Assembly: GCA_014904845.1 (NCBI GenBank)
Contig: MU119204.1
Location: 558,001 to 622,000, forward strand
Source of the DNA: Acephala macrosclerotiorum
Lineage: Eukaryota > Ascomycota > Leotiomycetes > Helotiales > Mollisiaceae
Direction of reading: 5' to 3'
DNA length: 64,000 nucleotides
Part shown: positions 22,875 through 35,500 of the stretch, in pieces
Layout of the letters: each line of letters starts with the position of its first letter
Numbering within the stretch: position 1 is the stretch's first letter
Notes under the pieces: model-generated
Seen by the model: only the letters and a program-made list of their open reading frames with translations
Databases searched by the model: none
What the model was told of the DNA's origin: nothing
Position numbers and translations under genes: made by a program

Positions 22875-25800
22875 ATGGCAGCGACCGCAAGGCCATACCC
22901 TCCTAACGATATCAAGAAGTCTGCGGGCCAGTCTGTTGCGATGAACAATAAAGCCTTCGAAAGACTTCCTGATGAAATCATTGAGCAGTGAGTCTGGGGA
23001 TTAGTCGAGGCTGTACGGCATTTTGGCTGACCTTCAATTCGCAGAATATTGCAGCTCACGAATCCGAATTCTTTCGCTTCCTTGATCATCTTGAATAGAA
23101 AATGGCGAGCAGTCTCACAACAGGCACATCTATATGCTCATCATCTCCCACGATGCCCCTCATACTCCGCCGCACATCACTCAATCTCTTTGCCAGTCGA
23201 CGAGCATAGCCTTCCCCAACTTCGTCGACTGTTCGCACGAGAAGTCAAACGGAATTTATTCGAAGCATATCTGCGGCCGCGCGAGACGATCATAAATATT
23301 GTTTCGACCTCAATTAGCTCCTCCTCGGCGCCGGGAGGCGAGGCATTCCACTTCAGTTTGTCTCCAAGGGGTCACTACGTGTTGGCATACAGCTCTTCTC
23401 GACTCCATGTCATTGATGTTACGGGTTTCGAGGTTACAGTGAAGCGGGAATTCAAGATTCTACGGAGACCTGCTTCGGCGACAATCACAGATGATGGGCT
23501 CTTGCTTGCCGTTCTCTCAACGGACCTTCAGGTTGATGTGTATGATCTAAGTACGCAGCCCCCTAAGCACACTCGTGCTGTCGCTCTAGACCATACTCCT
23601 CGAACCATAGCTTTATCGCCTACTGGATCAGTCTTGGCAGCTGCATATGATTCAGGGGTGGAGGTGTCATCGTTGAATCCTAGCAATGTGAGCGCGGAAC
23701 GCAGAGCTGTCAAATGCTATGCTGTCGATTCACTATCCTTCTCGAGAGATGGCACGCAGCTACTCGGCACGACTATGCAGTCCCGAAGTCCAAGTACAGT
23801 TGTGCTCACAGCACCTTACTACGATCCAGGTAGCAGTCTACCAGAAGATAGTATTAGTGCTCTATGGACGACGTCTATTCTCTTTCCTAATGGTAGTCGG
23901 GATTGCAGTCATGCAGTATTGCTTCCAAGCCCAGATAGTGAATCAAGCTGGACATTTACCTACGACCGCGTCTTCGAGACATTTCGCGCTGTACGCATTG
24001 ACGATCTTCGAAACGGGACCACTTATTTCACTGGTCCCCTTGCGGATGCTTCATCACTATCCAAACTCCTTCCAAGCACTCTTCCAGCTGCCAGCGAGTC
24101 TGGCGATCTGGTTGCCTCCGGATTCCAGAACGCTATCTGGCTCTACGGTGTACCAGAAGATTTAGAAGCCGTGCCAGTCATTAATAGAGACGGCAATAAC
24201 AGCAATAGCACGACAGAAACCGAAGTCAGCACTCCTTCCAGCACGCTTGGCCGGAGGAATAGTGCTCCATCTTTGAGAACAGGGAGTCGACAGAGTATAA
24301 GCAGAATCCCTCAATGGCAATTGCTCTGTGACAGGTTTCGGAACACTTTCGTTGAAGGCCGGAGAATTGGTACCCTTGATCGAGTCAGTGCACTTGCTTG
24401 GGTGGATCCCCACTCTACTTCTTTTCCTGGGGAAAGACTAGTGGGAGTTGCCCCTGGCGTTGCTGAACCTTGTGGAACGATAGATGAGGATGGGATGGCC
24501 CCTGTTGATGGAGGCCGTATTGGGCTCCTAGATTTTGACTACGCTCCGACAAATGGAAAGCGAAGTCTGATAACCATCGAAGTTGGCATGAGCGAGCCCG
24601 AAGTGTTGGAAGAAGAGCACAGAGATTTAGATACAGAAGTTGCATTGGTCAGAAGAAGAACAGTAGCACAAAGAAGGGGCAATCGCAGCCATGTATCACG
24701 CTCCGCAACGACTGTCGCACGATCTCCTCGATCCGAACTACCGCCGATAATGCCAGCTATTCAGGACACCGGTGATCCTTTCGCACCACGCGTTCCACCT
24801 ATTAGAAGACCAAGTCAGCAAACAACAACATCGACAGATGAAAACGCCTCTGTTGATGAAGAACAAGACGCATTCGACGCACCTTACTCTCATACTAGCC
24901 CAAGATCTGGTACTACGCTACGTCGTGCTGCCACTGCTGCTGCAGTAAATCGGAGATTGCATCCTCGGGCTGTGGCTCAGGATCACATTGAGTACCGTCG
25001 GGCTGATGGCCGAGAGGAGCATCCTCATGAAAGTGATGCAGACAACTGGGTCCCGCCACCTCCGCCATATACTCGTGAACCCGTCCCGCCCCTTCCGGAA
25101 CACATCCAGAGATCTCTACTTGCTGAGGCTGCTGCCGCAACACTGCAGCGTTCGAGTACCCAACGAGCACCAAGTCTCGACTTTCCCGGCCTAGATTCAG
25201 GCAGTCTGCATCGATCACGTACAATTGCGACTATAGCATCTTCCAGGTCTGGTGAGTCTCGTAGAGAACGTTACAATTTCCAAAGATCAATGAGCGAGTC
25301 TACGAACATGACTTCCGATCGTATTTCCTTTGAAGAAGAGGGGCCTCGACCAGTCACTAGTCCTGTGTCTCCCAACGAATTTGATGACCTCTACGATGTG
25401 TCTCCGCCAAGTTCGCCGCAGCTATCTCCGCGAACGCCGGCAAGGGCTTCAACAGTCAACCAGATCCCAAGACGCCCAGTCGGCGCACCCGCCAGCAACA
25501 CTAACAGAAATGTATCGCCACCCACTCCAAATGCCACAATGCGAGCTACACTACAATCGCCTATTTCTCCCATCCCTCAGCCAAATCCAATGGAGGATGA
25601 TACTTTCAGTCATCGCTTGCGGAATCAGGAAACTGCTGAGCCAGAGCGAGTCCCGCCAGTTCCACCAGTTCCAGAGGTCGCACCATCCCCAACTCGAGAA
25701 GTGACGCGTTCAGATCAAGACGTCTTGCAAACTCCCAATCCGCAGGTTCCCTCACGTCCTACAAGCACACTCTTCAAGGACTTTCCACCCCGCCCCGACG

Positions 25801-26723
25801 AATTGCATCATCTTACAGGGCTTCCTTCTCCGCAGCCCATATTTCAAGGGGGCGAAGAGATTTTGAACTCCGAACCGTCTCCTCTGCCCCGACGGAGCGA
25901 GACTGTTCCAGTGCAGAAATCTACCCCCGCCAAAGATATGGAAGTCGAGCCTCTCACCATCTGGAAACGAGCGGAAACAGCACCTGTGAGTGCTCCCGCG
26001 CCAACGAGAAATGCACCCGGACCTCCAGAAATGGTCTTGCCCAGCGCCGATCAACTTGCACGTCTAAACAGTCGTAAAGGACGTCCCGCTGGACTCACAG
26101 ATCCTCGGCGTGTATCAGGAGGTTCCACCCAACGACCTCCGAGTGGCACTCATAGTCGGAATGCTTCTGGTGGCTCGATGCAAAGCATGAACATGCAAAA
26201 TACTCCTCCACGCCTTACACCAGAGCAAGCTTTCCGTGGCACACCACCAAGTTCCGCAGCGGGCGCCTATGGCTCTTCCCCTCAGCACTTTAATCAAGGC
26301 TACCACCCTCAGCAACCCATTTCCTATGCACCAATTGGGCCCACTCGCCGCATAAGCAATGGTGCAGCACATTACCGGAATCTTTCTGGGTCTTCGCCTA
26401 ATCTTCGTCCTCCGATGCAACGACTGGAAACTATTCACAGCCAGACGTCTTCGACGGGTGCCGGAGAGCTATCGCCCTACTTCGCTCAAAAGGCTATGAT
26501 GGCGTCGAGACAACCGAGTAGAGCCGAACGAAGTGCAGCGAAGAACATCAAAGATGCTAAGAAGAGGGGATGGAGAAGTGCAAAGAATGATAAGAAAAAA
26601 GAGAGATATAATGGGGATGGCGCGAGTTCTGCAGGATGGACTGATGTCACAAGGGATTCTGCCATGGCTAAGTATGCAGAGCGAGAGAGGAAGGAAAAGG
26701 GAGGCAAATGTGTGGTCATGTGA
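22875..26723 (+). CDS. Very large F-box protein with WD-like repeats and C-terminal CaaX box
   Basis: Two exons (22875-22987 and 23045-26723) give 1,263 residues. An F-box lies at about residues 27-70: FERLPDEIIEQILQ, cut by the intron, then NRKWRAVS. F-boxes bind Skp1 and recruit targets to SCF ubiquitin ligases. Residues about 140-380 look like a partial beta-propeller (FHFSLSPRGHYVLAYSSSRL; RTIALSPTGSVLAAAYDSG). From about 430 on the chain is disordered, rich in Pro, Ser and Arg (VPPVPPVPEVAPSPTREV). The last residues are a Lys-rich segment ending in KGGKCVVM: CVVM is a CaaX box with Met in the last place, as for farnesylation. A prenylated, membrane-bound F-box protein is therefore likely, as known for mammalian FBXL2, but with no other likeness to it. 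Target unknown. Confidence 0.88.
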
Positions 26724-27187
26724 ACGGTATACAGGATATTGTTAAATTTGCATATATACCCTATTTTTTGTTTGGGTTGAGCGCATGGTATGGCATTGCG
26801 GAATGCAGGCGGGAGGATATACCAATGTGTTATGATATGAGATCTTGGGGAGCGCTGGATTTTAATGGGTGATCACGATTCACGACTATCAATGAACCAA
26901 CTTTCTCTTCACATTGTTCCGGAATTGAAGTGGCTTCCTTAGAGTTTGAGCAGGCCTAAACTTTCTCGATAGCTTGTCATCTTACCTATGACGATAATGT
27001 CGAATGGTGATTAATACAAAAGGGGGAGGTCCGCAACGACCGACAACGGGCGCTAGCGAAGGAGTCCCACTTACAACAGACACCGGATTGCGAATGTTGA
27101 CTCAACACCAACATCAAATCGCGGACTATAAAGAACCTCTTCGTAAACCTTGGATTTTTTTGCCCTTCTTCCTCATAGACATAAGAG
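26724..27187. other. Intergenic, promoter of the PLP-enzyme gene
   Basis: 3' flank of the F-box gene and 5' flank of the next. Nothing else recognised. Confidence 0.5.
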
Positions 27188-28598
27188 ATGGCGACTGCAC
27201 AACATGGCGTCAACGGCCACGAGAACAGCGTTGATCATACGCCCGATGACGGCCTTGCTAACCTCTCCTTGTCTTCGAAGACCGTACATGCAGACGACTA
27301 TCTCAACAAAGGACAAGATGTTGCGCCACCTTTGCATGTGTCTACAACATACCGATACAACCGGGATCCCAATGCCTTGAAAGTATGGACTGAACTTGAG
27401 GTGAGCTTCTCCCTTGCCACAGGAGTAGGAAGTCAGCTGACCCCATATTAGGTAAATACCCTTGATACTTGGACTCCAGGTGACTAGATTGACTGATCAT
27501 CTCCAGCCCGGACCACAGGAGTCACATATCTACTCAAGATATACCGCCCCGAACACCACTCGCTTCGAAGCCATTCTCTCAGACATCCTCAATGGCCCCG
27601 CCTTGACCTACTCATCCGGCCTAAGTGCCTTCCACGCCCTCCTCACCTTCCTAAACCCCAAACGCATCTCCATCGGAGATGGCTACCACGGCTGCCACGG
27701 TGTAATCTCTATCATGAACAAGCTCACCGGCCTCAAGAAAATAGATCTCCACTGCGACCCTGAAGAGCTCCAACCCGGGGACATAGTCCATATCGAAACT
27801 CCTTTGAACCCTACTGGAATTGCTTACAATCTCAAGGAGTTTGCGGATAAAGCTCATGCTCGAGGCGCATTCTTGACGGTTGATGCCACGTTTGGTCCTC
27901 CTCCTCTCCAAGACCCGTTTTTGTGGGGTGCGGATGTCGTGATGCACTCGGGGACGAAATATGTGGGAGGTCATTCTGATATGCTTTGTGGGATTTTGGC
28001 TGTTAATCCCATCAGAGCGAAGGAAGGATGGTTTGATAAGTTGTTTGCTGAGAGACAGTATTTGGGGAATGTGATGGGGAATATGGAGGGGTGGTTGGGG
28101 GTTAGAAGTGTGAGGACTCTGGAAGTGAGAGTTGAGAGACAGAGTAAAAATGCGGGGTTGTTGGTTAAGTGGTTGCATGCTGCTTTGTATCCTAAGAAGG
28201 ATACTTTGGGCAGGGATGAGAGGCTCAATGAGGAGAATTGTAAGATTGTTAGGGAAGTGTTGGGTAAGATTGAGCATGCGAGTCTTCAAGAGGAGGGTAT
28301 TAAGGATGGGTGGTTGTTGAAGCAGATGCCGAATGGATTTGGACCAGTTTTCTCGATCACGATGAAGGAGCAGAATTTTGCGAGGAGGCTGCCGAGTAAG
28401 TTGAGGTTGTTCCATCATGCGACTAGTCTGGGTGGGGTGGAGAGCTTGATTGAGTGGAGGACGATGACGGATTCGAAGGTTGATACAAGGCTATTGCGTA
28501 TCAGTGTTGGAATTGAGGGTTGGGAGGATTTGAGGGATGATTTGATGCAAGGTTTCAGGGCTTTGTATGATGAGTTGCAGGAGGAACTTAAGAAGTAG
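27188..28598 (+). CDS. Cystathionine gamma-synthase-like PLP enzyme
   Basis: Two exons (27188-27400, 27507-28598) give 434 residues. It belongs to the Cys/Met-metabolism PLP-dependent family (fold type I), which makes or breaks cystathionine or related thioethers. Seen: the substrate-channel motif IYSRYTAPNTTRFE, the PLP phosphate region TYSSGLSAFHALLTF, VDATFGPPPLQDPFLWGADV with the pyridine-binding Asp, and the Schiff-base lysine in MHSGTKYVGGHSDMLCG. The C-terminus holds SLGGVESLIEW and RISVGIEGWEDL, which close the family fold. It is closest in style to the uncharacterised yeast YHR112C type rather than to Str2 or Cys3; substrate specificity cannot be read from the sequence. The 106-nt intron is longer than most here. 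Confidence 0.9.
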
Positions 28599-28982
28599 AT
28601 TTACTAGAGTGGTAGAATGGGCTAACAGTTGTTTGTGCTCAAGTTGCTAATACACCTAATATAGCCTTCAATGCACTTAACTGTCCTCGTCAATTCTGGC
28701 GATTAAAAAACTTCGAACAATGAGCTCTATGACGCTGATCATCCAGAAGATTCAGATATTAGAAGGTGCTTCGTCTTGGTCGCTCCTTCCCACACCGATG
28801 TCAACAATGATCATAGCTAGCCGCCTAACAGAGGACACTTCCCAACACAACTCATTTGCATTATTTTTGGAGGAGAAGTATATCAATTACCATACGCTTT
28901 CCGAGACGTCACCGCCCCCGCCAGACCTCGCCCATTCATTGTTCTACCAGCTCTGGGACATTCGCACACCTGGTCCACAGCC
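28599..28982. other. Intergenic
   Basis: A short open frame (28720-28986) exists but has no recognisable motif and is best taken as leader sequence of the zinc-finger gene. Confidence 0.4.
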
Positions 28983-30254
28983 ATGAACCAACTATACCGT
29001 TGCGAGACCTGTGGACTGCCCTTTGCTACCATGGTGGATTTGTACATTCACCGAGGACACTGCTCAAATGTTAGTTTTCCGACTGGTTCCCAACCCGATG
29101 TTTTCACTGGTTTGCCCCCCAGAGCGGACGTTCTGGTACCGTCAGGCGCGGGACACCCAGCCACGAAAGGCCAGCAATTTTGCGAGTCTTGCCAATCGTC
29201 CATAACGGGATCGGTGACCAATCTTCGCAGACATCAGAGAAGCATCGCACATATAGCGGTTGTCGAAGCTACGCGAGCCAAATCAAAGCCAAGGCTTGCT
29301 GGACAGTCAAGCGGACAACCAAGCGCGGTACGGCCAGCCAAGGACAGGCAGTGGGAGTGCGAGGTTTGTCAGGTGTCCTTTGACACTCCGTACGCTCTTG
29401 CCAGTCATCGGAAAAGCCTACCGTATAAAGAGGCTACCAATAGCCGCCTACCCGAAGCAGAACGACCACTAAGTGAAGGACCACTCCGCGAGATTTGCGG
29501 CCCTTGCAGAGCTCTCAAGCAATGTTGCACCGGAAAAATCCCATGTGGCACATGCGAGTATTATCGCCGCCACTGCTATTCGCAGCATCTTAGTGAACGT
29601 TATACTAGGACTTCAGATTCTGGGCAACTCGGCACCAACGATACTCTTCAAAGTCCCACTGTAGAAGGGACTTACACATCTGAAACTTCTACCTCTTTCG
29701 GAAATCAGACATTCACCTTGGTCGGAAGACCCACAACATCTCAGGCACTCTCCCCTCTTCAAGGGCCCTTTCCATCTCAGGTATTCTCCTCTCTTGGACC
29801 GCCCTCTACGCCTCAAACCTTCCCCTCGCTCGAAGGGCCCTCTACATCTCAAACGTTATCCTCGACAGCTCAGAATTTGTTCTTTTACGACAGTAATTAC
29901 TCTCCGTCTCTTGATGAAAGCCACAGAGATACAGCAGCTGAAAGCGATTCTATCTTAGCTTCTAGGCAACAAGCACAAAATTTCTGGGATGATGTGATCC
30001 GTCCAGACTATGCTCCTCCTCCTAACACCAGCACCGCTGCTGAATTTAACTCAATTGACCTAGAGTTGTATCATCAAATGTTGGCTGAAACGCAGGGGGG
30101 GGGGGGGNNNNNNNNNNGGGGGGGGGGGTGGAGAGAATAAGAGAATTATTCCCCGAGGATTTTGAAGGAGAAGAGGTGAGCCGCGCATCGTTACTATGAG
30201 GAACTTCATGCTAACCATATTCAGGAAGTCGAACAGGCAATGGGAAGTGGGTAG
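28983..30254 (+). CDS. C2H2 plus Zn2Cys6 zinc-finger protein, interrupted by an assembly gap
   Basis: Starts at ATG 28983 with a C2HC finger (YRCETCGLPFATMVDLYIH). A JAZ-like C2H2 finger follows (FCESCQSSITGSVTNLRRHQ), then a third, degenerate one (WECEVCQVSFDTPYALASHR). Next is a textbook Zn2Cys6 cluster with spacing C-x2-C-x6-C-x5-C-x2-C-x6-C, starting CGPCRALKQCC. The tail is Ser/Pro/Thr-rich with repeated units such as FPSLEGPSTSQTL. The frame then runs into 13 G, 10 N and 11 G. Read straight through, it stops at 30138-30140; in another frame the sequence after the gap reads ERIRELFPEDFEGEE, an intron (30176-30224) and a short end at 30254, which looks real. So the true G-run length decides the reading frame. 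A DNA-binding regulator is likely; the target is unknown. Confidence 0.7.
30095..30128. other. Poly-G run with 10-N assembly gap
   Basis: 13 G, then 10 N (30108-30117), then 11 G. A homopolymer that the assembly could not close; the true length is unknown. Confidence 0.95.
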
Positions 30255-30418
30255 AAGGCATCCCATTCATGAATTTGAGTTCAATTCCATTGTCTAGAAA
30301 CGTGAGGGACGTTCCACTTGGAGAGACGAAGGTATCGGATGAGGATAGCTCTGATTTCTGAAATTGAGATAGCATGGTTGACGCAATCAGAACTCTAAAT
30401 GACAGCCGCACGGCAAAA

Positions 30419-31186
30419 TCATACCCTATCCTGCTTCCTGAATAACCAAGGCTCGTTCACCACGATCCTGGCACCCTGCTTCACGACCCCTCCCGCCTCA
30501 ACCACACTCATAATCCCTGCTTTCCGCTCCACAACCTTCCCATTCTCATCTTTCACCACACATCTCTCCAGCAGACCCTCTCTAAATTTACTGATCTGCA
30601 GACACGGATTCCTCAATCCCGTGACCCTGACGACTGCACACCTAGCATTTTCATTCTCTCCCACGTTCACAAACTGCAACCGGGTCCCAACACTCAGATT
30701 CAAGATATCAAGTCCTCTAGTCGTAATATTCTCACCCAGATCGCCGGGATTGATGTCGTAGCTCTTCCCATTTGGTCCAGTGGTTTTGAATTCGTCGAAG
30801 AGCTCAGATTGTATGAGGTGGACTTGTCGCAAGTTGGGTGGAATAGGGATGGCTTTGCGTCGGGAGAGGTGCTGGACCTCGACGCCGAAATGGCTGTCGC
30901 CTTCTACGCCGAGACCGGCGATGAGGGTTATTTCTTCGAAGGCGGGTTTGGAGAAGGTGTGTGTTGGGGATTTTGAGATGGAGATAACTATTCCTGATTT
31001 GTGCGAGAAGAAGATCCGCTTGATGAGTGGGATGAGGTGGTAGATGGAGGCGTAGAGAACGAGAACGGTGAAGATGGCGTAGACGAGTTGATACATGGCA
31101 ATAGAATTGTTGGCAGAATAGCAATTGAAGATGAAATTGAGATGGTTGAGCTTTGGTTCATGAGCTTCATAAAAGTACGTCCTCAT
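30419..31186 (-). CDS. MOSC-domain protein with N-terminal membrane anchor
   Basis: 255 residues from ATG 31186; a second in-frame ATG at 31096 (MYQLVYAIF...) would start right before the hydrophobic segment and may be used instead. A membrane helix at about residues 31-58 (YAIFTVLVLYASIYHLIPLI) anchors the MOSC domain (about 65-245). MOSC domains occur in molybdenum cofactor sulfurases and in mARC/YiiM-type proteins that bind Moco and reduce N-hydroxylated compounds. Seen: GLGVEGDSHFG, a phosphate/cofactor-region PGDLGENITTRGLDIL, and the conserved Cys in TGLRNPCLQISKF, which would ligate molybdenum. Length and order fit the YiiM-like stand-alone MOSC group. The substrate is not known; the anchor suggests work at a membrane such as the mitochondrial outer membrane or ER, which is inference. 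Confidence 0.88.
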   Translation of the reverse strand: MRTYFYEAHEPKLNHLNFIFNCYSANNSIAMYQLVYAIFTVLVLYASIYHLIPLIKRIFFSHKSGIVISISKSPTHTFSKPAFEEITLIAGLGVEGDSHFGVEVQHLSRRKAIPIPPNLRQVHLIQSELFDEFKTTGPNGKSYDINPGDLGENITTRGLDILNLSVGTRLQFVNVGENENARCAVVRVTGLRNPCLQISKFREGLLERCVVKDENGKVVERKAGIMSVVEAGGVVKQGARIVVNEPWLFRKQDRV

Positions 31187-32502
31187 AACAGGAATTGAGA
31201 ATTAGATTTGCTTCTAAGCTCCGATTCCTTGCAGAGGCATGAGTCAAAGATGAAGCACCCTTGTAAACAGCTTTGTGTACGTACCTATACATTTGGGATT
31301 TCCACGTAAAATAGCATCAGATGAAGCCCCGGATATGGAATTCCATTTCCGCCTTTTAACATTTCTTCAAGAGACAATAGTGAACTTCCAACAGTGGGGG
31401 AATGTCCAGAATCTTGTTAGCAATTGGAGAATGGGATGAAGAGAGATGTGAAGTCATAGAACGCCAAGCGAGGCACCTCTTGTAACTGGATCTAACCTCT
31501 TTGGTACAAGCGCAGGATCAGCCGGACGCCTCCGCGAGAACTTCGTCTCATCACCTTCCTCCAGCACCCTTCCGCTCCGTATCTTTTTCTCCTTTGTCAA
31601 TTGCGAAATATCCCGAACGGTCCATATGTGTCAGCAAGTCGGCTTCGGGGTTACCAGATGATGATTTGCGAACCAGATGCGACCATTGACAAGGCAGACA
31701 AGCCTTCACGCCCTTTCCTCTCACCGAAGCTGCCCTCAAATCACGCCCATAATGCCCCCGTCAAGCTCACTTCTGCCCTTAATTCCAAGTTTTGAGGTGG
31801 AATCGCGTCTGCCATATTCTCTGCGCTCTCTACGATGTCTACGAAGCAGCAAAAAGGGCATTTGTTCCTCGACAAAGACATTGCACCGGTAACTAGGCAG
31901 CAATCGAGATCATGTCGGCAATACTTCTACAAAGCAGGAACATGGGCAGAGTTACTTGCGTTTGCGTCCATATTCCAGGCGTTGAAGTTTTGGAGTTGAA
32001 TGTGCAGGATACCAATTGCTGTCTTGTTGAGGACAGTTGATGTCTTTCTGGACCTTCGGTGAGGGGGTTCTCACGATGTCTTTATAGACTGGAGCACACC
32101 CGAATTCTCGAGGTTATGGAGTTGCATCTCTGAGAAATGAGGTGCGGACATTGGAATGGTGTCTAGCCGTCATCGGTCAGCCTCTGGGACAAGGTGCCTG
32201 CATGATCTTCCCGATCACACCCTCATTGGCCGCCATAAAAGGGCATTCTCAGGGCAGACATATGCCCGCTTTCTGCCCCGTCGCCGCCCTGTCGCCGCCC
32301 TAGTAGTTCTAAGGCAGAATGGTAGCCTCGTTATGGGGAGGGACTCGGAAACAATACCATTCAGTCCAGCTTTTCCCCCTCCAGACCTCTTAATTTGTCT
32401 GCTTCCCCAATTTCTCATCCCTTCGAAACTCTGCTCGACCCATCCGTGAGAAGTCTTATCGTATGCGTCTAGCCTTGCCTTGCGTGTTTTAATACCGTCA
32501 CA
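31187..32502. other. Intergenic, left border of the accessory island
   Basis: 1.3 kb with no supported gene. A short direct repeat cgccgccctgtcgccgccct lies near 32282. Many short frames on both strands lack protein-like composition. It may hold promoter elements of the HET-kinase gene. Confidence 0.4.
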
Positions 32503-35500
32503 ATGTATGAATCCAGCCCTGTCTCGTCCCGCCCAAGTGAGCATGCCTCGCAGCCTTCACCAATCAACAGCTCTCAAGTTCGTCAAGACCTGCAGGCATC
32601 CAATCTGCATCTGAACAATCACGGCACACACCAACTTGGGCAGTACGCCCTGGTTCCTCCTCGGAATAGACAGCCTCAACCTGCTTATTCCTACAATGGT
32701 CCTATTGAGCGCCCAACTCCTGGTTTCGGCGCTCAAGAGCTGATGAATACAAACGCTCGTGTAAGTCATGCTTCGCATGCTTGGGCGCATAAAGACTAAT
32801 TATCAAACAGCCGGTGTCGAACAACCTACCTCCGGATCTGCCATACCTCACGGACAACAATGGTAAGTATTGCTTCTACAAGCCCAATGATATCACAATA
32901 CTAATAATACATGCATAGTATATGTAGGACCAGGCCAACTTCATTGCATCGCCGGTCCCGGCGTTCAATGCTACTGTGTCTCATGCCTCGCTCTTACAGA
33001 AGATTTCTCGATTACACCATTCGACCCGAATCCCAATACAAGTGTCAACAGTTTTGATACTACCCAATCGTGCAACACTCAACCAAGGCTCGACACTAGA
33101 GGTTACAACATTGGCACTGCGGGCTCTGCGTATTCCTACAACCCAGAGGTCCCAGATTTGACCTACAGCAGGACTGGCAATACTGGCTCGGATCTGGTAC
33201 CATCCTCATATGGTTCTGTACCTGCGTTTGGCAGAGATTCGGCAATATCTTTTGCCCCTTCTTCCAATTGGTCTAAACAAGCATCCTCGTTAGTTGCCTT
33301 TCCAGGTATCAGCCACGAGATTCAGACGAGTTTCGACGATATGAGAGGCCCTCCACCCAACGCTTCGCAAAGACTCGCTAAGCCTTACAATGCCAACCGA
33401 CAGTATTACTCCCAGACGAAACATCGCGTTCAACGTCGATCTGGACCTCCTAGACTAGACATCGTCAATACTCCAAGTGCAGAATCGATAGCTTCCTTAG
33501 AGTGTGCTACATTCCTTGAAGCACAAAAAATCCTGAGTATGAAGCTCAAGAACGGGAAGCTTTTGTCGGACGTGCAAAAAGAGAGCTTGGCTAATCTCTT
33601 GGAAATCTCCCATGCAGAGCTAGAGTTCTGTCTCGAGGCCAAACGAGTCCTAGAGCCAGTGCTAAACGACCTATGCTCCAAAACCCAGACCTTTGCTGTT
33701 CCGGTAGACTTCGTGGTGCAATGGTTTGAGCAAATTCAAAGCTCACGGACTCCAGAGAAAGCTCCACTGCAAGATTCCGCATACCAGTCGTTCAATCCAC
33801 CTCGCAACCAAACTCTAGAGCCCCCACAGAAGCGACGAAAGACAAACAGGGAACCTAGTCAGCAGAGAGTCTACCAATGTACTCATATTGCCAGTAACGG
33901 GAAGCGTTGTCTCCAAGAGAGCAGTAATTTCACAGACTGGAAACGACATGAAGAGACTCATTGGCCACAACGACGATGGGAGTGCTTGATAGATGGATGG
34001 TACCCGAATATCGCTTGCCATGTATGTGGTGGGCACATCGATATGAACATTGAGCAGTCTCAACAAAATCATGCTGGATGCTTTGGCCGTATGCCTCGTA
34101 AGGGGCATGAATTTCCCCGGAAAGACAAACTAGTGCCCCACGTCAGAGAAGAGCATGGCTATACACTAAAGGTTGATTCGTGGCACTACCCTATCCCCTC
34201 AGACTGGAAATCTCAGTGCGGATTCTGCGGGCAATCATTTAACAATTGGGATGACCGTTGCGAACATGTTGGAAAACATTTCACGGAGGGAAAGCGGATG
34301 GTTCCAGACTGGAGAGATCCTTGGCCTCTCGATGAAGCTTCCGATGAAGCTGATGAAGATAATGACGACGATGAGGACGGTGACGGAAATGGAGATGGAC
34401 ACAATGATGGTCCTAGTGATAAAGACGCCGACGGGGAGGACGATCCTGACAATGGTCCCGAATCAGGCAGAAAGCAGAACAGCAGTAGTGGGGACGTACA
34501 TCAAAGCCAAAATACTAGCGGCGATCATAATCGTCAGAATTTTAGTGGAGGCCCTACTTACGATAACGACAATGGTAGCCATCCTGGCGATCGAGGCAGA
34601 GGCGCTCAAATTTGGAGCCGCGGGCCATCAGGCTCAAACAGTCACCAAAACCTGTCCATTCGTCCGTCTCCAAGGATTCATGGCCCTGGCGGCGATGACA
34701 ATATCTTCAAGTCTGTTGGACCACTAGGTTATGGGACATTTGGATCCGTGGATGAAGTGGAACATTCTGCCACAAAAATGCGGTTCGCTAGGAAAACAAT
34801 ACGGGTTGTGCACCATCAGTCCTTCCCTGCAATATTACAAGCCCAGCGCGAGGTCGCCGCTCTTCGTAGCTTGAAGCATGTACATATTGTCGATCTAGCA
34901 GCTTCGTACACTTTTGAGAATCAATTCTCCATCATCATTTCGCCCGTTGCGGAGGGTAACCTCGCTGAGTACATTCGCCACGACGCTTCACCTACCTTAA
35001 CTCGAGTCTCCAACTTGGCCAGGTGGGTCGGCTGCCTGGTTTCCGCAGTTTCTTACATGCATGGGCAGTCGTGTCAGCATCTCGATATCAAGCCAAGCAA
35101 TATATTGATCGCAAGTGGTCAAATTATGCTAAGCGACTTCGGCGGAGCTGTCATCTTGAATGGATCCAATACAAACAATCCCATGAGCAATGGTTGTGCC
35201 GTAACACCCATGTATTGTGCACCAGAGATTGCAGACCGACGAGGGACATCGTTCATTGCTGGAGCCAGCGACATTTATTCGCTCGGGTGTGTGTTTCTCG
35301 AGATGGCAACAATCATCCACCGAGAAAATTTGTCTCAATTTGAGCGATTTCGAGAATACGGGAGCAACAACGCAACCTATCATCAAAATCCTCGAAAGTC
35401 TCTTGTCTGGATCGACCATTTGTGGGACATTGATGGACGGCTAGGTGTACCACTTAAGGACAGTCTTTCAACCATTCGCCTCATGTTGAGCCACGACTGG

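Noticed and set aside
27651..28418. 255-codon minus-strand frame inside the PLP-enzyme gene
   Set aside because: Antisense shadow: the plus strand carries the full PLP-enzyme motifs, and the minus frame has a Leu/Ser/His-rich composition with no motif.
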